The notes under the pieces are model-generated. The model worked only from the letters and a program-made list of their open reading frames with translations, made no database searches and had not been told where the DNA came from. This document shows, piece by piece, positions 46,881-59,416 of a stretch of DNA of 64,000 nt. Position 1 is the stretch's first letter. Each line of letters opens with the position of its first letter. Source of the DNA: Streptomyces olivoverticillatus (GTDB taxonomy: Bacteria > Actinomycetota > Actinomycetes > Streptomycetales > Streptomycetaceae); the NCBI RefSeq assembly GCF_014203555.1, contig NZ_JACHJH010000006.1:124001-188000 (forward strand), given 5' to 3'. The position numbers and the translations under genes were made by a program.

Positions 46881-47633
46881 GTGTCCGCGTCCAGGAGCAG
46901 CCGCCCGGCCGTACGCCGTGTCGTCTCCCTCGTCCCCTCGCTCACCGAGGCCGTCGCCGTCACCGAGCCCGGACTGCTGGTCGGGGCCACCGACTGGTGC
47001 GAGCACCCCGCGGAGCTGGACGTGGCGCGGGTCGGGGGCACCAAGAACCCCGACACCGCCAGGATCGTAGGCCTCGCCCCGGACCTCGTCATCGCCAACG
47101 AGGAGGAGAACCGCGCCCCCGACCTCGCGGTGCTGCGTGCCGCCGGGATCGAGGTGCTCGTCACCGAAGTCCGTACGCTGCCACAGGCGTTCACCGAGCT
47201 GGAGCGGGTGCTGCTGCGCGGCTGCGGGCTGCCGCGGCCGGCCTGGCTGGACGAGGCGCGCGAGGCGTGGCGGGAGGTGCGGGCCGACGGGCCGTCGCTG
47301 AGGGCCGTGGTGCCGGTGTGGCGCAGGCCGTGGATGGTGCTGGGGCGGGACACTTTCGCCGGTGACGTCCTGGCCCGGCTCGGCGTGGCCAACATCCATG
47401 CCGCACACGCCGAGCGCTACCCCCGCATCCCGCTCGACGAGCTGAACGTGTGCGGCGCGGAGCTGGTGGTGCTGCCCGACGAGCCGTACCGCTTCACGCG
47501 CGACGACGGCCCCGAGTCCTTCCCGGGGCTGCCGTCGGCGCTGGTCAGCGGGCGTCATCTCACGTGGTACGGGCCATCGTTGGCGCAAGCGCCACGGGTA
47601 CTGGCCGCGGCGCTGCGAGCAGCCGGCCGCTGA
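46881..47633 (+). CDS. Helical-backbone metal-receptor (BtuF-like) protein without signal peptide
   Basis: A 250-residue protein of the TroA/BtuF-like fold: RVVSLVPSLTEAVAVTEPGLLVGATDWCEHP near 15-45, PDTARIVGLAPDLVIANEEENRAPD near 57-82, and an ERYPRIPLDELNVCGAELVVLPDEPY block near 170. These proteins usually bind cobalamin or haem in the periplasmic space. This one has no signal sequence or lipobox, so it is presumably cytoplasmic. TACGGT (46869-46874) is 6 bases before GTG 46881, suggesting a leaderless mRNA. Its 3' end overlaps the converging TDT gene by 74 bp. Confidence 0.8.
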   Translation: MSASRSSRPAVRRVVSLVPSLTEAVAVTEPGLLVGATDWCEHPAELDVARVGGTKNPDTARIVGLAPDLVIANEEENRAPDLAVLRAAGIEVLVTEVRTLPQAFTELERVLLRGCGLPRPAWLDEAREAWREVRADGPSLRAVVPVWRRPWMVLGRDTFAGDVLARLGVANIHAAHAERYPRIPLDELNVCGAELVVLPDEPYRFTRDDGPESFPGLPSALVSGRHLTWYGPSLAQAPRVLAAALRAAGR

Positions 47634-48675
47634 CCAGCCCGGCCGCCGTCCGCGCACCCGCCACCGCCCAGGCGGCGACCAGCAGCACGTACAGCGCCAC
47701 CGCCAGCCAGGACAGCGCGTCCAGCCCGGTGTGCCGGGCCAGCGCGGCGGCGCCCGTCACACAGGTGCCGATCGGGAAGGTGAAGGCCCACCAGGTCATC
47801 GTGAAGCCCATGCCGCGGCGGTGGGCCCGCACCACCATCGCCGTCGCCAGCACCAGCCACAGCAGCGCGAATCCGGTCACGGGGACGCCGTAGAGCACCC
47901 CGAAGGCGGCCATCGCCCCCGCGTACGACCCTCCGACGGCGCCGTGCGCCGCGTCGGCGAGGTTGTTCACGGCCGTGGTGGACTGGCCCAGCGGGCCGAG
48001 GACAAGGAACATCGCCGGCGTCAGGGCGAGCGGCAGCGGCCCGTGGTGGACCAGCCGGGAGAAGACCGCCGACAGGATGAGCAGGGTGGCCAGCAGGCTC
48101 ATCCCGAACAGGGCGTAGCAGCCCAGCAGCATCGCCTGGCGCCACTGTCCGGCCGGCAGGTGCGGCACGAGCGCCGGACCGAGCGCGGCGGAGACCATGG
48201 GGGCGACCACCGGCAGCAGCCACACCGGGGACGCCTCGCCCGGGGCGATGCGGTGCCGGGTGACCATCAGATACGGGATGGCCGCCGTCGCGGCCAGGCC
48301 CACGACGGTGCCGGCCACCCACAGGGTCGCGTCGACGGCGACCGCGGCGCTCTCGCCGACGACCGCCGAGCCCACCGAGAGCGTGGCGCCGCCGACCGCG
48401 AGCAGGGCCATGGCCAGACAGCCGTAGAAGGGGGCGACGGCCGGGTCGGCCAGGTGGCGTCCGGCCTGGTCGCGATGGCGGGCCCAGTGCCCGGCGCGGG
48501 CCGTGAGCAACGCGAGGAGCAGCACGGCGGACAGCGCCCACACCACCTCGCACGCTCCCCGCAGCCCTGGCGGCCGGACCGGCAGCGCCGCCCCGGCGCT
48601 CGCGACGATCGCGGTGCCCATGACGGTGGCGTACCAGTTGGGGCCGAGGTGGCGGAGGGGACTTTCGTTGCTCAT
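47560..48675 (-). CDS. TDT-family transporter (TehA/Mae1/sulfite-exporter type)
   Basis: A 371-residue polytopic protein with about ten hydrophobic segments, opening HLGPNWYATVMGTAIVASAG, the typical start of the tellurite-resistance/dicarboxylate transporter family. Members export sulfite, malate or other anions. The divergent LysR gene resembles regulators of sulfur or anion metabolism, but the substrate is not determined by sequence alone. ATG 48675 has GAAGGT about 7 bases upstream. Its 3' end overlaps the converging BtuF-like gene by 74 bp. Confidence 0.88.
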   Translation of the reverse strand: MSNESPLRHLGPNWYATVMGTAIVASAGAALPVRPPGLRGACEVVWALSAVLLLALLTARAGHWARHRDQAGRHLADPAVAPFYGCLAMALLAVGGATLSVGSAVVGESAAVAVDATLWVAGTVVGLAATAAIPYLMVTRHRIAPGEASPVWLLPVVAPMVSAALGPALVPHLPAGQWRQAMLLGCYALFGMSLLATLLILSAVFSRLVHHGPLPLALTPAMFLVLGPLGQSTTAVNNLADAAHGAVGGSYAGAMAAFGVLYGVPVTGFALLWLVLATAMVVRAHRRGMGFTMTWWAFTFPIGTCVTGAAALARHTGLDALSWLAVALYVLLVAAWAVAGARTAAGLVSGRLLAAPRPVPVALAPTMARTT

Positions 48676-48716
48676 GCCATCTACCTTCGCCCGGGGGCGA
48701 GGCCCTCACCAGGGAC

Positions 48717-48749
48717 CATAGGGCTATGAGGGCATAAGCTGAAGTTATG
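48717..48749. promoter_or_regulatory. Operator/promoter region between TDT transporter and LysR gene
   Basis: CATAGGGCTATG (48717-48728) is a perfect palindrome around GG. CATAA-N7-TTATG (48733-48749) is an LTTR-like inverted repeat whose right arm includes the LysR start codon (48747-48749). TAAGCT (48735-48740) inside it is 6 bases before that ATG, fitting a leaderless, autoregulated promoter. Confidence 0.55.
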
Positions 48750-49682
48750 AGTGACTCACTGCCCGTGCCGCTGGCGCACCGCGTGCCCGACCTCGCGGCG
48801 CTGGAGCTGCTGCTGGCCGTGGCCCGGCTGGGCAGCCTCGGGCGGGCCGCCCGGGAGCTGGGCATCACCCAGCCCGCCGCCAGCGGCCGGGTGCGCAGCA
48901 TGGAGCGGCTGCTCGGGGTCGCGCTGGTCGAGCGCTCGCCGCGGGGCTCGCGGCTGACGGACGCCGGGGTGCTGGTCACGGACTGGGCGCGCAGGATCGT
49001 GGAGGCGGCCGAGGCCTTCGACGCGGGCGCGCAGGCGCTGCGGTCGCGGCGGGACTCGCGGCTGCGGGTGGTGGCGAGCATGACCATCGCCGAGTACCTG
49101 ATGCCCACCTGGCTGGTCGCGCTGCGTGCGGAGCGGCCCGGCACGGCGGTCTCGCTGCTTGCGGGGAACTCGGCGGCCGTCGCCGAGCGGCTGCGCGCGG
49201 GCGAGGCCGACCTGGGCTTCGTCGAGGGGCTCCAGGTGCCGCCGGGGCTGGACGGCGTCGTCGTCGGCCGCGACCGGCTGATGGTCGTGGCCGCGCCGGG
49301 GCACCCCTGGGCCCGGCGCCGGGCGCCGCTGGAACCGGGGGAGCTGGCGGCGACGCCGCTGGTGCTGCGCGAGCGCGGGTCGGGCACCCGACAGGTGCTG
49401 GATGCGGCGCTGGCCGCGCACGGGGGGCTGGCGGAGCCGCTGCTGGAGCTGGCGTCGACCACGGCGGCGAAGGCCGCGGCGGTGGGTGGCGCAGGGCCGT
49501 CCGTCCTCAGCGAGCTCGCCGTCGGCGAGGAGCTGGCGGCCCGCCGCCTGGTGGAGATCCCGGTGGCGGACCTGGAGCTCCGCCGCGACCTTCGGGCGGT
49601 CTGGCCCGCGGGCCACTACCCGGCGGGCCCGGCGCGGGACCTGCTGGGCCTGACGTGGTCGCCGGCCGGGCAGCGCGCCTGA
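48747..49682 (+). CDS. LysR-family transcriptional regulator
   Basis: A 311-residue LTTR. The HTH (about 15-75) reads LAALELLLAVARLGSLGRAARELGITQPAASGRVRSMERLLG. The effector domain (about 95-300) starts LRVVASMTIAEYLMPTWL, a form seen in CysB/CbbR-like members, with FVEGLQVPPGLDG and VLRERGSGTRQVLD. It is expected to control the divergent TDT transporter. There is no ribosome site. A -10 hexamer lies 6 bases before the ATG and a palindrome overlaps the start codon, consistent with autorepression. Converges with the P450 gene 6 bp away. Confidence 0.92.
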   Translation: MSDSLPVPLAHRVPDLAALELLLAVARLGSLGRAARELGITQPAASGRVRSMERLLGVALVERSPRGSRLTDAGVLVTDWARRIVEAAEAFDAGAQALRSRRDSRLRVVASMTIAEYLMPTWLVALRAERPGTAVSLLAGNSAAVAERLRAGEADLGFVEGLQVPPGLDGVVVGRDRLMVVAAPGHPWARRRAPLEPGELAATPLVLRERGSGTRQVLDAALAAHGGLAEPLLELASTTAAKAAAVGGAGPSVLSELAVGEELAARRLVEIPVADLELRRDLRAVWPAGHYPAGPARDLLGLTWSPAGQRA

Positions 49683-49688
49683 CGCGGT

Positions 49689-50972
49689 TCACCACTCCAG
49701 GAGCAGCCTCGCCGGCGCGATGACGTTGATGCCCGGCTCGTACACCCGCTCCTGGCCCCGGACCAGGCGCAGGCCGGGGCGGTGCCGCATCAGCGCGGTG
49801 AGGCCGGCCCGGGTCACCGTCCGGGCCAGGTTGACGCCCAGGCAGTAGTGCAGGCCCTGGGAGAAGTGCAGGCTGCTGCCCAGCAGCGGGCGGTGCGGGT
49901 CGAAGGCGTCGGGGTGCGGGAAGTGCCGCTCGTCGCGGTTGGCCGAGGCGGTCAGGGCCCAGACGGCCGCACCCGCCGGGATCACGACGCCGCCCACCTG
50001 CGCATCGGCCGCCGTCTTGCGGAACACCCCGAGGGCGAGCCCCGAACGCCGCAGGGTCTCGTGGAACAGCCCGTCGAAGCGGGCGGGTTCCTCCCGCAGC
50101 GACTCCCAGCGCTCCGGCTCGCTCAGCAGCTCGTTGCAGAGGTTGACCAGGGCGAAGCCGGTCGGCCGGATGCCCGCGGTGACGATGTCGAAGCTGAAGA
50201 AGCTGATCAGTTCTTCGTCGCTGTACTGCGCCTCGCCCCGCGCCACCTTCCGGGTGAGCAGGCTGATCAGATCGTCCCGCGGCGCGCGCCTGCGCTCGGC
50301 GATGACGCCCGCGAGATAGCCCTCCCACTCCTTGACGTCCTTGGCGTAGCCGAGTTGGAGGTGCTCGGGCGGCTGACCGAAGAAGAAGTCGTTGAGCGCC
50401 CGGTGGTAGCGCAGGATGCGGTCGTGGTCGGCGGCGGGGAGCCCGGCCAGCTCGATGACGATGTCCGCCGACAGCGGCCGTGCGTACGCCTCGACGAGGT
50501 CGGCCGGGGGCTCGGCGGGGAACGCGCGCACGTGCCGCTCGGCGATCCCGGTGATCCGCGACTCCAGGCGCGCCACGCCCCGGTGGGAGAAGTACTGCGT
50601 GACCGGCCTGCGCAGCCGCTCGTGGACCGGCGACCCGTCGAACCCCATGTTGGGCGCCGCGAACGTGCAGGTGTCCTCCAGGACTTCGCGGACCTCGGCG
50701 GGAACGCCCGCCAGGATGAAGGAGCGGGTGGAGGACGGGAAGAGCTCCGCGTCCTTGAGGATCCCCGCGACGTCGTCGTACCGCGTGACGACCCAGGTGC
50801 CGAGTTTCTCGCTGAAGAAGACCGGCGCCTCGTCCCGCAGCCGCTTCAGCAGCGGGTGCAGGCCGGGGGAGCCGGGTGTGAGGAAGGTGGTGGATATGGA
50901 TTCGGGCGAGAGCGCCGGGCAGTGGTCCGCCCCGGCGCCCGCCCCCGTCGTGATGTCGGACGGCTCTGACAA
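49689..50972 (-). CDS. Cytochrome P450 with atypical I-helix
   Basis: A 427-residue soluble bacterial P450. The haem ligand lies in FSQGLHYCLGVNLAR near residue 375 (FxxGxHxCxG intact). The K-helix motif is ETLRRSG near 315, and the C-helix region has HERLRRPVTQYFS near 118. The I-helix, normally AGx(D/E)T(T/S), reads TAGIRPTGF near 262, so the acidic residue of the proton-relay pair is replaced by Arg-Pro. The substrate is unknown. The start is TTG 50972 with GGGGGAAG just upstream. No ferredoxin or reductase gene is adjacent; the closest ferredoxin is at 21650. Confidence 0.9.
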   Translation of the reverse strand: MSEPSDITTGAGAGADHCPALSPESISTTFLTPGSPGLHPLLKRLRDEAPVFFSEKLGTWVVTRYDDVAGILKDAELFPSSTRSFILAGVPAEVREVLEDTCTFAAPNMGFDGSPVHERLRRPVTQYFSHRGVARLESRITGIAERHVRAFPAEPPADLVEAYARPLSADIVIELAGLPAADHDRILRYHRALNDFFFGQPPEHLQLGYAKDVKEWEGYLAGVIAERRRAPRDDLISLLTRKVARGEAQYSDEELISFFSFDIVTAGIRPTGFALVNLCNELLSEPERWESLREEPARFDGLFHETLRRSGLALGVFRKTAADAQVGGVVIPAGAAVWALTASANRDERHFPHPDAFDPHRPLLGSSLHFSQGLHYCLGVNLARTVTRAGLTALMRHRPGLRLVRGQERVYEPGINVIAPARLLLEW

Positions 50973-51081
50973 CGTCTTCCCCCGTTTCGCCGATTGCCTG
51001 ACAAGAGTCCCGGATTTACCAGTTGTCCGGTAGGGGGGAGAAAGGTCTTATCAGGCCTCGACAGGCGAAATACGGCGTTCG

Positions 51082-51792
51082 TCAGAAGGGCCCCTCGACC
51101 GCCGCCCGTACCAACGCCTCGGTCAGGCGCAGGTCTTCACGCGCTTCCGGGTGCCACTGCACGCCCAGGACGAAGCCCCCGCCCGGCCGCTCCAGCGCCT
51201 CGACCGTGCCGTCCTCGGCGTACGCGGAGGCGACCAGGCCCTCGCCCAGGCGGTCCACGGACTGGTGGTGGTGGGTGGCCACGCCGAAGGCGTCCGGCAG
51301 CAGCTTGCCGGTCAGTGTGCCGGGCACCGGCTCGACGGCGTGGTCGGTGAAGGTCCCCGGCGCCGGGTTGTGCCCGTCGTGACCCACCAGGTCCGGCACG
51401 TGCTGGCAGAGCGTGCCGCCCGCCTGGACGTTCATCACCTGCATGCCCCGGCAGATGCCGAGCACCGGCACTCCGCGCTCCAGCGCGGCGGAGAGCAGGG
51501 CCGTCTCCCAGCGGTCGCGCTCGGGCACCGGGGCGCCTGCGCGGGCGTGCGGGGCCTGGCCGTACAGGGCCGGGTCGAGGTCCTCCCCGCCGCCGAGCAC
51601 CAGGCCGTCCAGGCGGCTCACGACCGCCTCGGCCGCGCCCGGCTCGTCCGGCGGCAGCATGACGGCGAGCCCGCCCGCCCGTTGGACCTGGGCGGGGTAG
51701 GAGGCCGGGAGCAGTGCGGCCTTCAGGTCCCAGGCGCCCCAGCGGGCGCGGGTGAGATAGGTGGTGATGCCGATGAGGGGTTTCGCGGTCAC
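51082..51792 (-). CDS. Gamma-glutamyl hydrolase, peptidase C26 class (PuuD-like)
   Basis: A 236-residue class I glutamine amidotransferase-like hydrolase. The nucleophile Cys lies in VPVLGICRGMQVMNVQAGG near 110, and the His/Glu pair in GGGFVLGVQWHPEAREDL near 212. LDGLVLGGGEDLDPALYG near 63 is typical of PuuD-type enzymes that cleave gamma-glutamyl amides. In this context it probably releases glutamate from an oxidised gamma-glutamyl intermediate. GTG 51792 is preferred (GGAAAGGGA about 10-12 bases upstream) over an in-frame GTG at 51843 that abuts the permease stop. It follows the permease in one operon. Confidence 0.85.
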   Translation of the reverse strand: MTAKPLIGITTYLTRARWGAWDLKAALLPASYPAQVQRAGGLAVMLPPDEPGAAEAVVSRLDGLVLGGGEDLDPALYGQAPHARAGAPVPERDRWETALLSAALERGVPVLGICRGMQVMNVQAGGTLCQHVPDLVGHDGHNPAPGTFTDHAVEPVPGTLTGKLLPDAFGVATHHHQSVDRLGEGLVASAYAEDGTVEALERPGGGFVLGVQWHPEAREDLRLTEALVRAAVEGPF

Positions 51793-51846
51793 GGTCTGTA
51801 CGTCCCTTTCCGTGTGGTGCGGCAGCGGTTGGTCGTCGAACACCGG

Positions 51847-53313
<1,467 letters not shown>

Positions 53314-53430
53314 GAGCCGCTCCTGCCTCGGGGACTGGGGTAAAGGTTTTGCGCCATACCTTTGCGGTGTCGACGGCGGAAAGGCAACCCCCTTGCGTAA
53401 AACCCCGGTTACGTGCGAGGTGCCGGGACG

Positions 53431-54174
53431 TTACGCCAGGAACCCCCGCAGCAGCGCCGCCGTGCCGCAGCAGTGTTCCCGCATCACCTCGCGCGCCGTG
53501 TCCGCGTCCCCGTCCAGCACCGCCTCCACCAGCGCGGTGTGCTGCCGCTGGGAGTGCTCCAGGTTGCGCACCAACAGCGGTATGCAGTCCAGCAGGTCGT
53601 TGACCGACGCGCGCACGGCAGCGTACTGCGCGGCCAGCGTGGCGGATCCCGAAAGTTCGGCCAGGGTCAGATGCAGCAGCGTGTCCAGGCGGCGGTAGGC
53701 ACCCAACGGCGCGTCATGGGTCGCGGCCAGCGCCTCCCGCAGCCGGTGCGCCTGCGCGCCGGACAGCCCGTGCGCCGCGCACAGCCCCGCCGCACCCACC
53801 TCCAGCACCTCGCGGAAGCGCAGCGTGTCCTCCACGTCCACGGCCGCCAACCGCTGCCGCAGCACGTCCCCGTCCGCCACCGGCACCGCCTTTGCCAGCA
53901 CGAACGTCCCGCCGTACCGGCCGCGCCTGCTCTCCACCAGCCCCTGGTCCTGGAGCACCTTCAGCACCTCGCGCAGCGTCACCCGGCTGATGTGCAGCCG
54001 CTCGGCCAACTCCCGCTCGGCGGGCAGCCGTTCGCCGTGCTCCACCAGCCCCAGCCGCACGATCTGGAGTATCTGCTCCAGGGCCTCCTCGAAGCCGTTC
54101 CCCGCGCGGACCGGCCGCAGCACCGTCGCCAGCCGGTCCGCCGTCCGCTCGTCCGCCGATGCACCTTCGTTCAT
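53431..54174 (-). CDS. FadR-subfamily GntR transcriptional regulator
   Basis: A 247-residue regulator. The GntR winged HTH (about 30-95) reads GERLPAERELAERLHISRVTLREVLKVLQDQGLVESRRGRYGGTFV. The C-terminal all-helical FCD domain (about 105-240) contains RFREVLEVGAAGLCAAHG and metal-site-like histidines (LLHLTLAELSG, HTALVEAVLDGD). It lies between, and divergent from, the gamma-glutamyl synthetase gene and probably controls both that operon and its own. ATG 54174 has GAAGGGG 5 bases upstream. Confidence 0.92.
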   Translation of the reverse strand: MNEGASADERTADRLATVLRPVRAGNGFEEALEQILQIVRLGLVEHGERLPAERELAERLHISRVTLREVLKVLQDQGLVESRRGRYGGTFVLAKAVPVADGDVLRQRLAAVDVEDTLRFREVLEVGAAGLCAAHGLSGAQAHRLREALAATHDAPLGAYRRLDTLLHLTLAELSGSATLAAQYAAVRASVNDLLDCIPLLVRNLEHSQRQHTALVEAVLDGDADTAREVMREHCCGTAALLRGFLA

Positions 54175-54221
54175 CGGACCCCCTTCCCAACCAATGGTCT
54201 ACGGCCCTACCTTAAGACCTC

Positions 54222-54232
54222 CGGTCGTACCG
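54222..54232. promoter_or_regulatory. Candidate FadR-type operator
   Basis: CGGTCGTACCG is a perfect palindrome around CGT and fits the FadR-subfamily GGT-N3-ACC pattern. It sits immediately upstream of the glnA4 ribosome site in the divergent region. A looser pair GGTCT (54196-54200) and AGACC (54215-54219) lies nearby. Confidence 0.4.
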
Positions 54233-54247
54233 ACAGGAGGCAACACC

Positions 54248-55615
54248 GTGGCACACCGCATACCCCCGCTCACGGTCGACGAGCTGCGTCGGCTCGTGGA
54301 CACCGGGGAGATCGACACAGTCGTCCTCGCCTTCACGGACATGCAGGGGCGGCTCCAGGGAAAGCGGTTCGCCGCCCGGTTCTTCCTCGACGACGCGCTG
54401 GAGCACGGCACCGAGGGCTGCAACTACCTCCTCGCCGTGGACGCAGACATGAACACCGTCGACGGCTACGCCATGTCGTCATGGGAGCGGGGCTACGGCG
54501 ACTTCGCCATGCACCCCGACCTCAGCACCCTCCGCCGCGCCCCCTGGCACCCCGGCACCGCCCTCGTCACCGCTGACCTCGCCTGGCACGACGGCTCGCC
54601 CGTCCTCGCCTCGCCCCGCCAGATCCTGCGCCGCCAGCTCGACCGCCTCGCCTCGCACGGCTGGAGCGCCCACGCCGGCACCGAGCTGGAGTTCATGGTC
54701 TTCAAGGACACCTACGAGGACGCCTGGAACCGCGGCTACCGCGGGATGACCCCGGCCAACCAGTACAACATCGACTACTCCGTCCTCGGCACCGGCCGCA
54801 TCGAGCCCCTCCTGCGCCGCATCCGCAACGAGATGGGCGCGGCGGGCATGACCGTCGAATCCGCCAAGGGCGAGTGCAACCTCGGCCAGCACGAGATCGC
54901 CTTCCGCTACGACGAGGCGCTCACCACCTGCGACCAGCACACCGTCTACAAGACCGGCGCCAAGGAGATCGCCGCCCAGGAGGGCATGGCGCTGACCTTC
55001 ATGGCCAAGTACGACGAGCGCGAGGGCAACTCCTGCCACATCCACCTCTCGCTGCGCGACGAGGACGGCCGCCCGGTGCTCGCCGACGACACCGGTCCGT
55101 ACGGCATGTCGAAGACCATGCGGCACTTCCTCGCCGGACAGCTCGCCGCGCTGCGCGACTTCACCCTGCTGTACGCACCGAACATCAACTCCTACAAGCG
55201 CTTCCGCCCCGGCTCCTTCGCCCCCACCGCCGTCGCCTGGGGCCCCGACAACCGCACCTGCGCCCTGCGCGTGGTCGGCCGCGGCCACGCCCACCGCTTC
55301 GAGAACCGCCTGCCCGGCGGCGACGTCAACCCCTACCTGGCGGTGGCGGGCATGGTCGCCGCGGGACTGTACGGCATCGAGAACGGCCTGGAGCTGCCCG
55401 AGGCCTGCACCGGCAACGCCTACGCCGGAGACGCCGCACACGTGCCGGCCACCCTGCGCGAGGCCGCCGAACTGTGGGAGGCCAGCCCGATCGCCCGCGC
55501 CGCCTTCGGCGACGAAGTCGTCGAGCACTACCTCCATATGGCGCGCGTCGAGCAGGAGGCCTACGACACCGCCGTCACGGACTGGGAGCGCTTCCGTTCC
55601 TTCGAGCGGATGTGA
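54248..55615 (+). CDS. glnA4: Glutamine-synthetase-like gamma-glutamyl(ethanol)amide synthetase
   Basis: A 455-residue GS-fold ligase. ATP/metal residues appear in AGTELEFMVFKD near 140, SAKGECNLGQHEIAF near 208, GNSCHIHLSLRDEDG near 265 and NINSYKRFRPGSFAPTAVAWGPDNRTCALRV near 318. From memory, S. coelicolor GlnA4 (SCO1613), in the same chromosomal neighbourhood, makes gamma-glutamylethanolamide and is needed for growth on ethanolamine; I assign this gene by context rather than by residues. GTG 54248 has AGGAGG 7 bases upstream. An aldehyde dehydrogenase and an SDR follow in the same direction. Confidence 0.8.
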   Translation: MAHRIPPLTVDELRRLVDTGEIDTVVLAFTDMQGRLQGKRFAARFFLDDALEHGTEGCNYLLAVDADMNTVDGYAMSSWERGYGDFAMHPDLSTLRRAPWHPGTALVTADLAWHDGSPVLASPRQILRRQLDRLASHGWSAHAGTELEFMVFKDTYEDAWNRGYRGMTPANQYNIDYSVLGTGRIEPLLRRIRNEMGAAGMTVESAKGECNLGQHEIAFRYDEALTTCDQHTVYKTGAKEIAAQEGMALTFMAKYDEREGNSCHIHLSLRDEDGRPVLADDTGPYGMSKTMRHFLAGQLAALRDFTLLYAPNINSYKRFRPGSFAPTAVAWGPDNRTCALRVVGRGHAHRFENRLPGGDVNPYLAVAGMVAAGLYGIENGLELPEACTGNAYAGDAAHVPATLREAAELWEASPIARAAFGDEVVEHYLHMARVEQEAYDTAVTDWERFRSFERM

Positions 55616-55672
55616 GCCACCCCGGCGGCCCGCGAGGGGGCGGCCGCCGGAAGGAACGAGCAGGGAGACCAC

Positions 55673-57046
<1,374 letters not shown>

Positions 57047-57113
57047 CCCGGGGGCGACCCCCGCACCCGCACGCCCCCCAGCCGTACTGCCACATCCACA
57101 GAAGGGCCAGAGC

Positions 57114-57902
57114 ATGACCGACCAGACCCCCGCCGTCTGCCGCCGCCTCGTCGGCCGCACCGCCGTCGTCACCGGAGCGGGCAGTGGCATCGGCCTGGCC
57201 ACCGCCCGCCGGCTCGCCTCCGAAGGCGCCCACGTCGTCTGCGCGGACATCGACGAGAGCGCGGGAAAGGCCGCCGCGGCCGAGGCCGGCGGCCTCTTCG
57301 TCAAGGTCGACGTCACCGACCCCGCGGAGGTGGAGGCGCTCTTCAAGACCGCCTACGACACCTACGGCTCGGTCGACATCGCCTTCAACAACGCCGGGAT
57401 CTCGCCGCCCGACGACGACTCCATCCTCACCACCGGCCTGGAGGCCTGGAAGCGCGTGCAGGAGGTCAACCTGACCTCCGTCTACCTGTGCTGCAAGGCG
57501 GCGCTGCCCTACATGCAGCGCCAGGGCAGAGGTTCCATCATCAACACCGCCTCCTTCGTCGCCGTCATGGGCGCCGCCACCTCCCAGATCAGCTACACCG
57601 CCTCCAAGGGCGGGGTGCTCGCCATGTCCCGCGAACTGGGCGTGCAGTTCGCCCGCGAGGGCATCCGCGTCAACGCGCTGTGCCCCGGACCGGTCAACAC
57701 CCCGCTGCTCAAGGAGCTCTTCGCCAAGGACCCCGAGCGCGCCGCGCGACGGCTGGTGCACGTGCCGGTGGGCCGGTTCGCCGAGCCCGAGGAGATCGCC
57801 GCCGCCGTCGCCTTCCTGGCCAGCGACGACTCGTCCTTCGTGAACGCCGCCGAGTTCCTCGTGGACGGCGGCATCGCGGGCGCCTACGTCACCCCGCTGT
57901 AA
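57114..57902 (+). CDS. Short-chain dehydrogenase/reductase
   Basis: A 262-residue classical SDR. The cofactor motif VTGAGSGIGLATARRLASEG lies near 20-39, with an Asp after the second strand (CADIDES) favouring NAD. NNAG appears near 93, catalytic Ser in INTASF and YxxxK as YTASKGG near 160. In this operon it could oxidise the gamma-glutamylated alcohol to the aldehyde used by the adjacent dehydrogenase; that role is inferred. ATG 57114 has GAAGGG upstream. A hairpin after its stop probably ends the operon. Confidence 0.9.
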   Translation: MTDQTPAVCRRLVGRTAVVTGAGSGIGLATARRLASEGAHVVCADIDESAGKAAAAEAGGLFVKVDVTDPAEVEALFKTAYDTYGSVDIAFNNAGISPPDDDSILTTGLEAWKRVQEVNLTSVYLCCKAALPYMQRQGRGSIINTASFVAVMGAATSQISYTASKGGVLAMSRELGVQFAREGIRVNALCPGPVNTPLLKELFAKDPERAARRLVHVPVGRFAEPEEIAAAVAFLASDDSSFVNAAEFLVDGGIAGAYVTPL

Positions 57903-57915
57903 GGTCCATGACGGT

Positions 57916-57953
57916 ACGTCGGGTCCGGTGCGCAACCCCACCGGCCCCGACGT
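57916..57953 (+). terminator. Hairpin ending the glnA4-ALDH-SDR operon
   Basis: ACGTCGGGTCCGGT (57916-57929) pairs with ACCGGCCCCGACGT (57940-57953) at 13 of 14 positions around a 10-base loop, 14 bases after the SDR stop. Confidence 0.6.
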
Positions 57954-57984
57954 GCGTCCTTGCCCCACGTACCAAAGAGAGCAC

Positions 57985-59259
<1,275 letters not shown>

Positions 59260-59416
59260 CCGGGCACGCCTCCGGCCGCCGGGGACCGGCGGGTTTCGGC
59301 CCATCGGTCCCCGCCCGTGGATCAAGGCACCGGTAACACGCCCGCCGCGCCGTCGGCTTCGGCATGATCGGGGGAGCGAACGCCGGCTCACGCGCATCCC
59401 ACTGGAGGCCCCCGCC

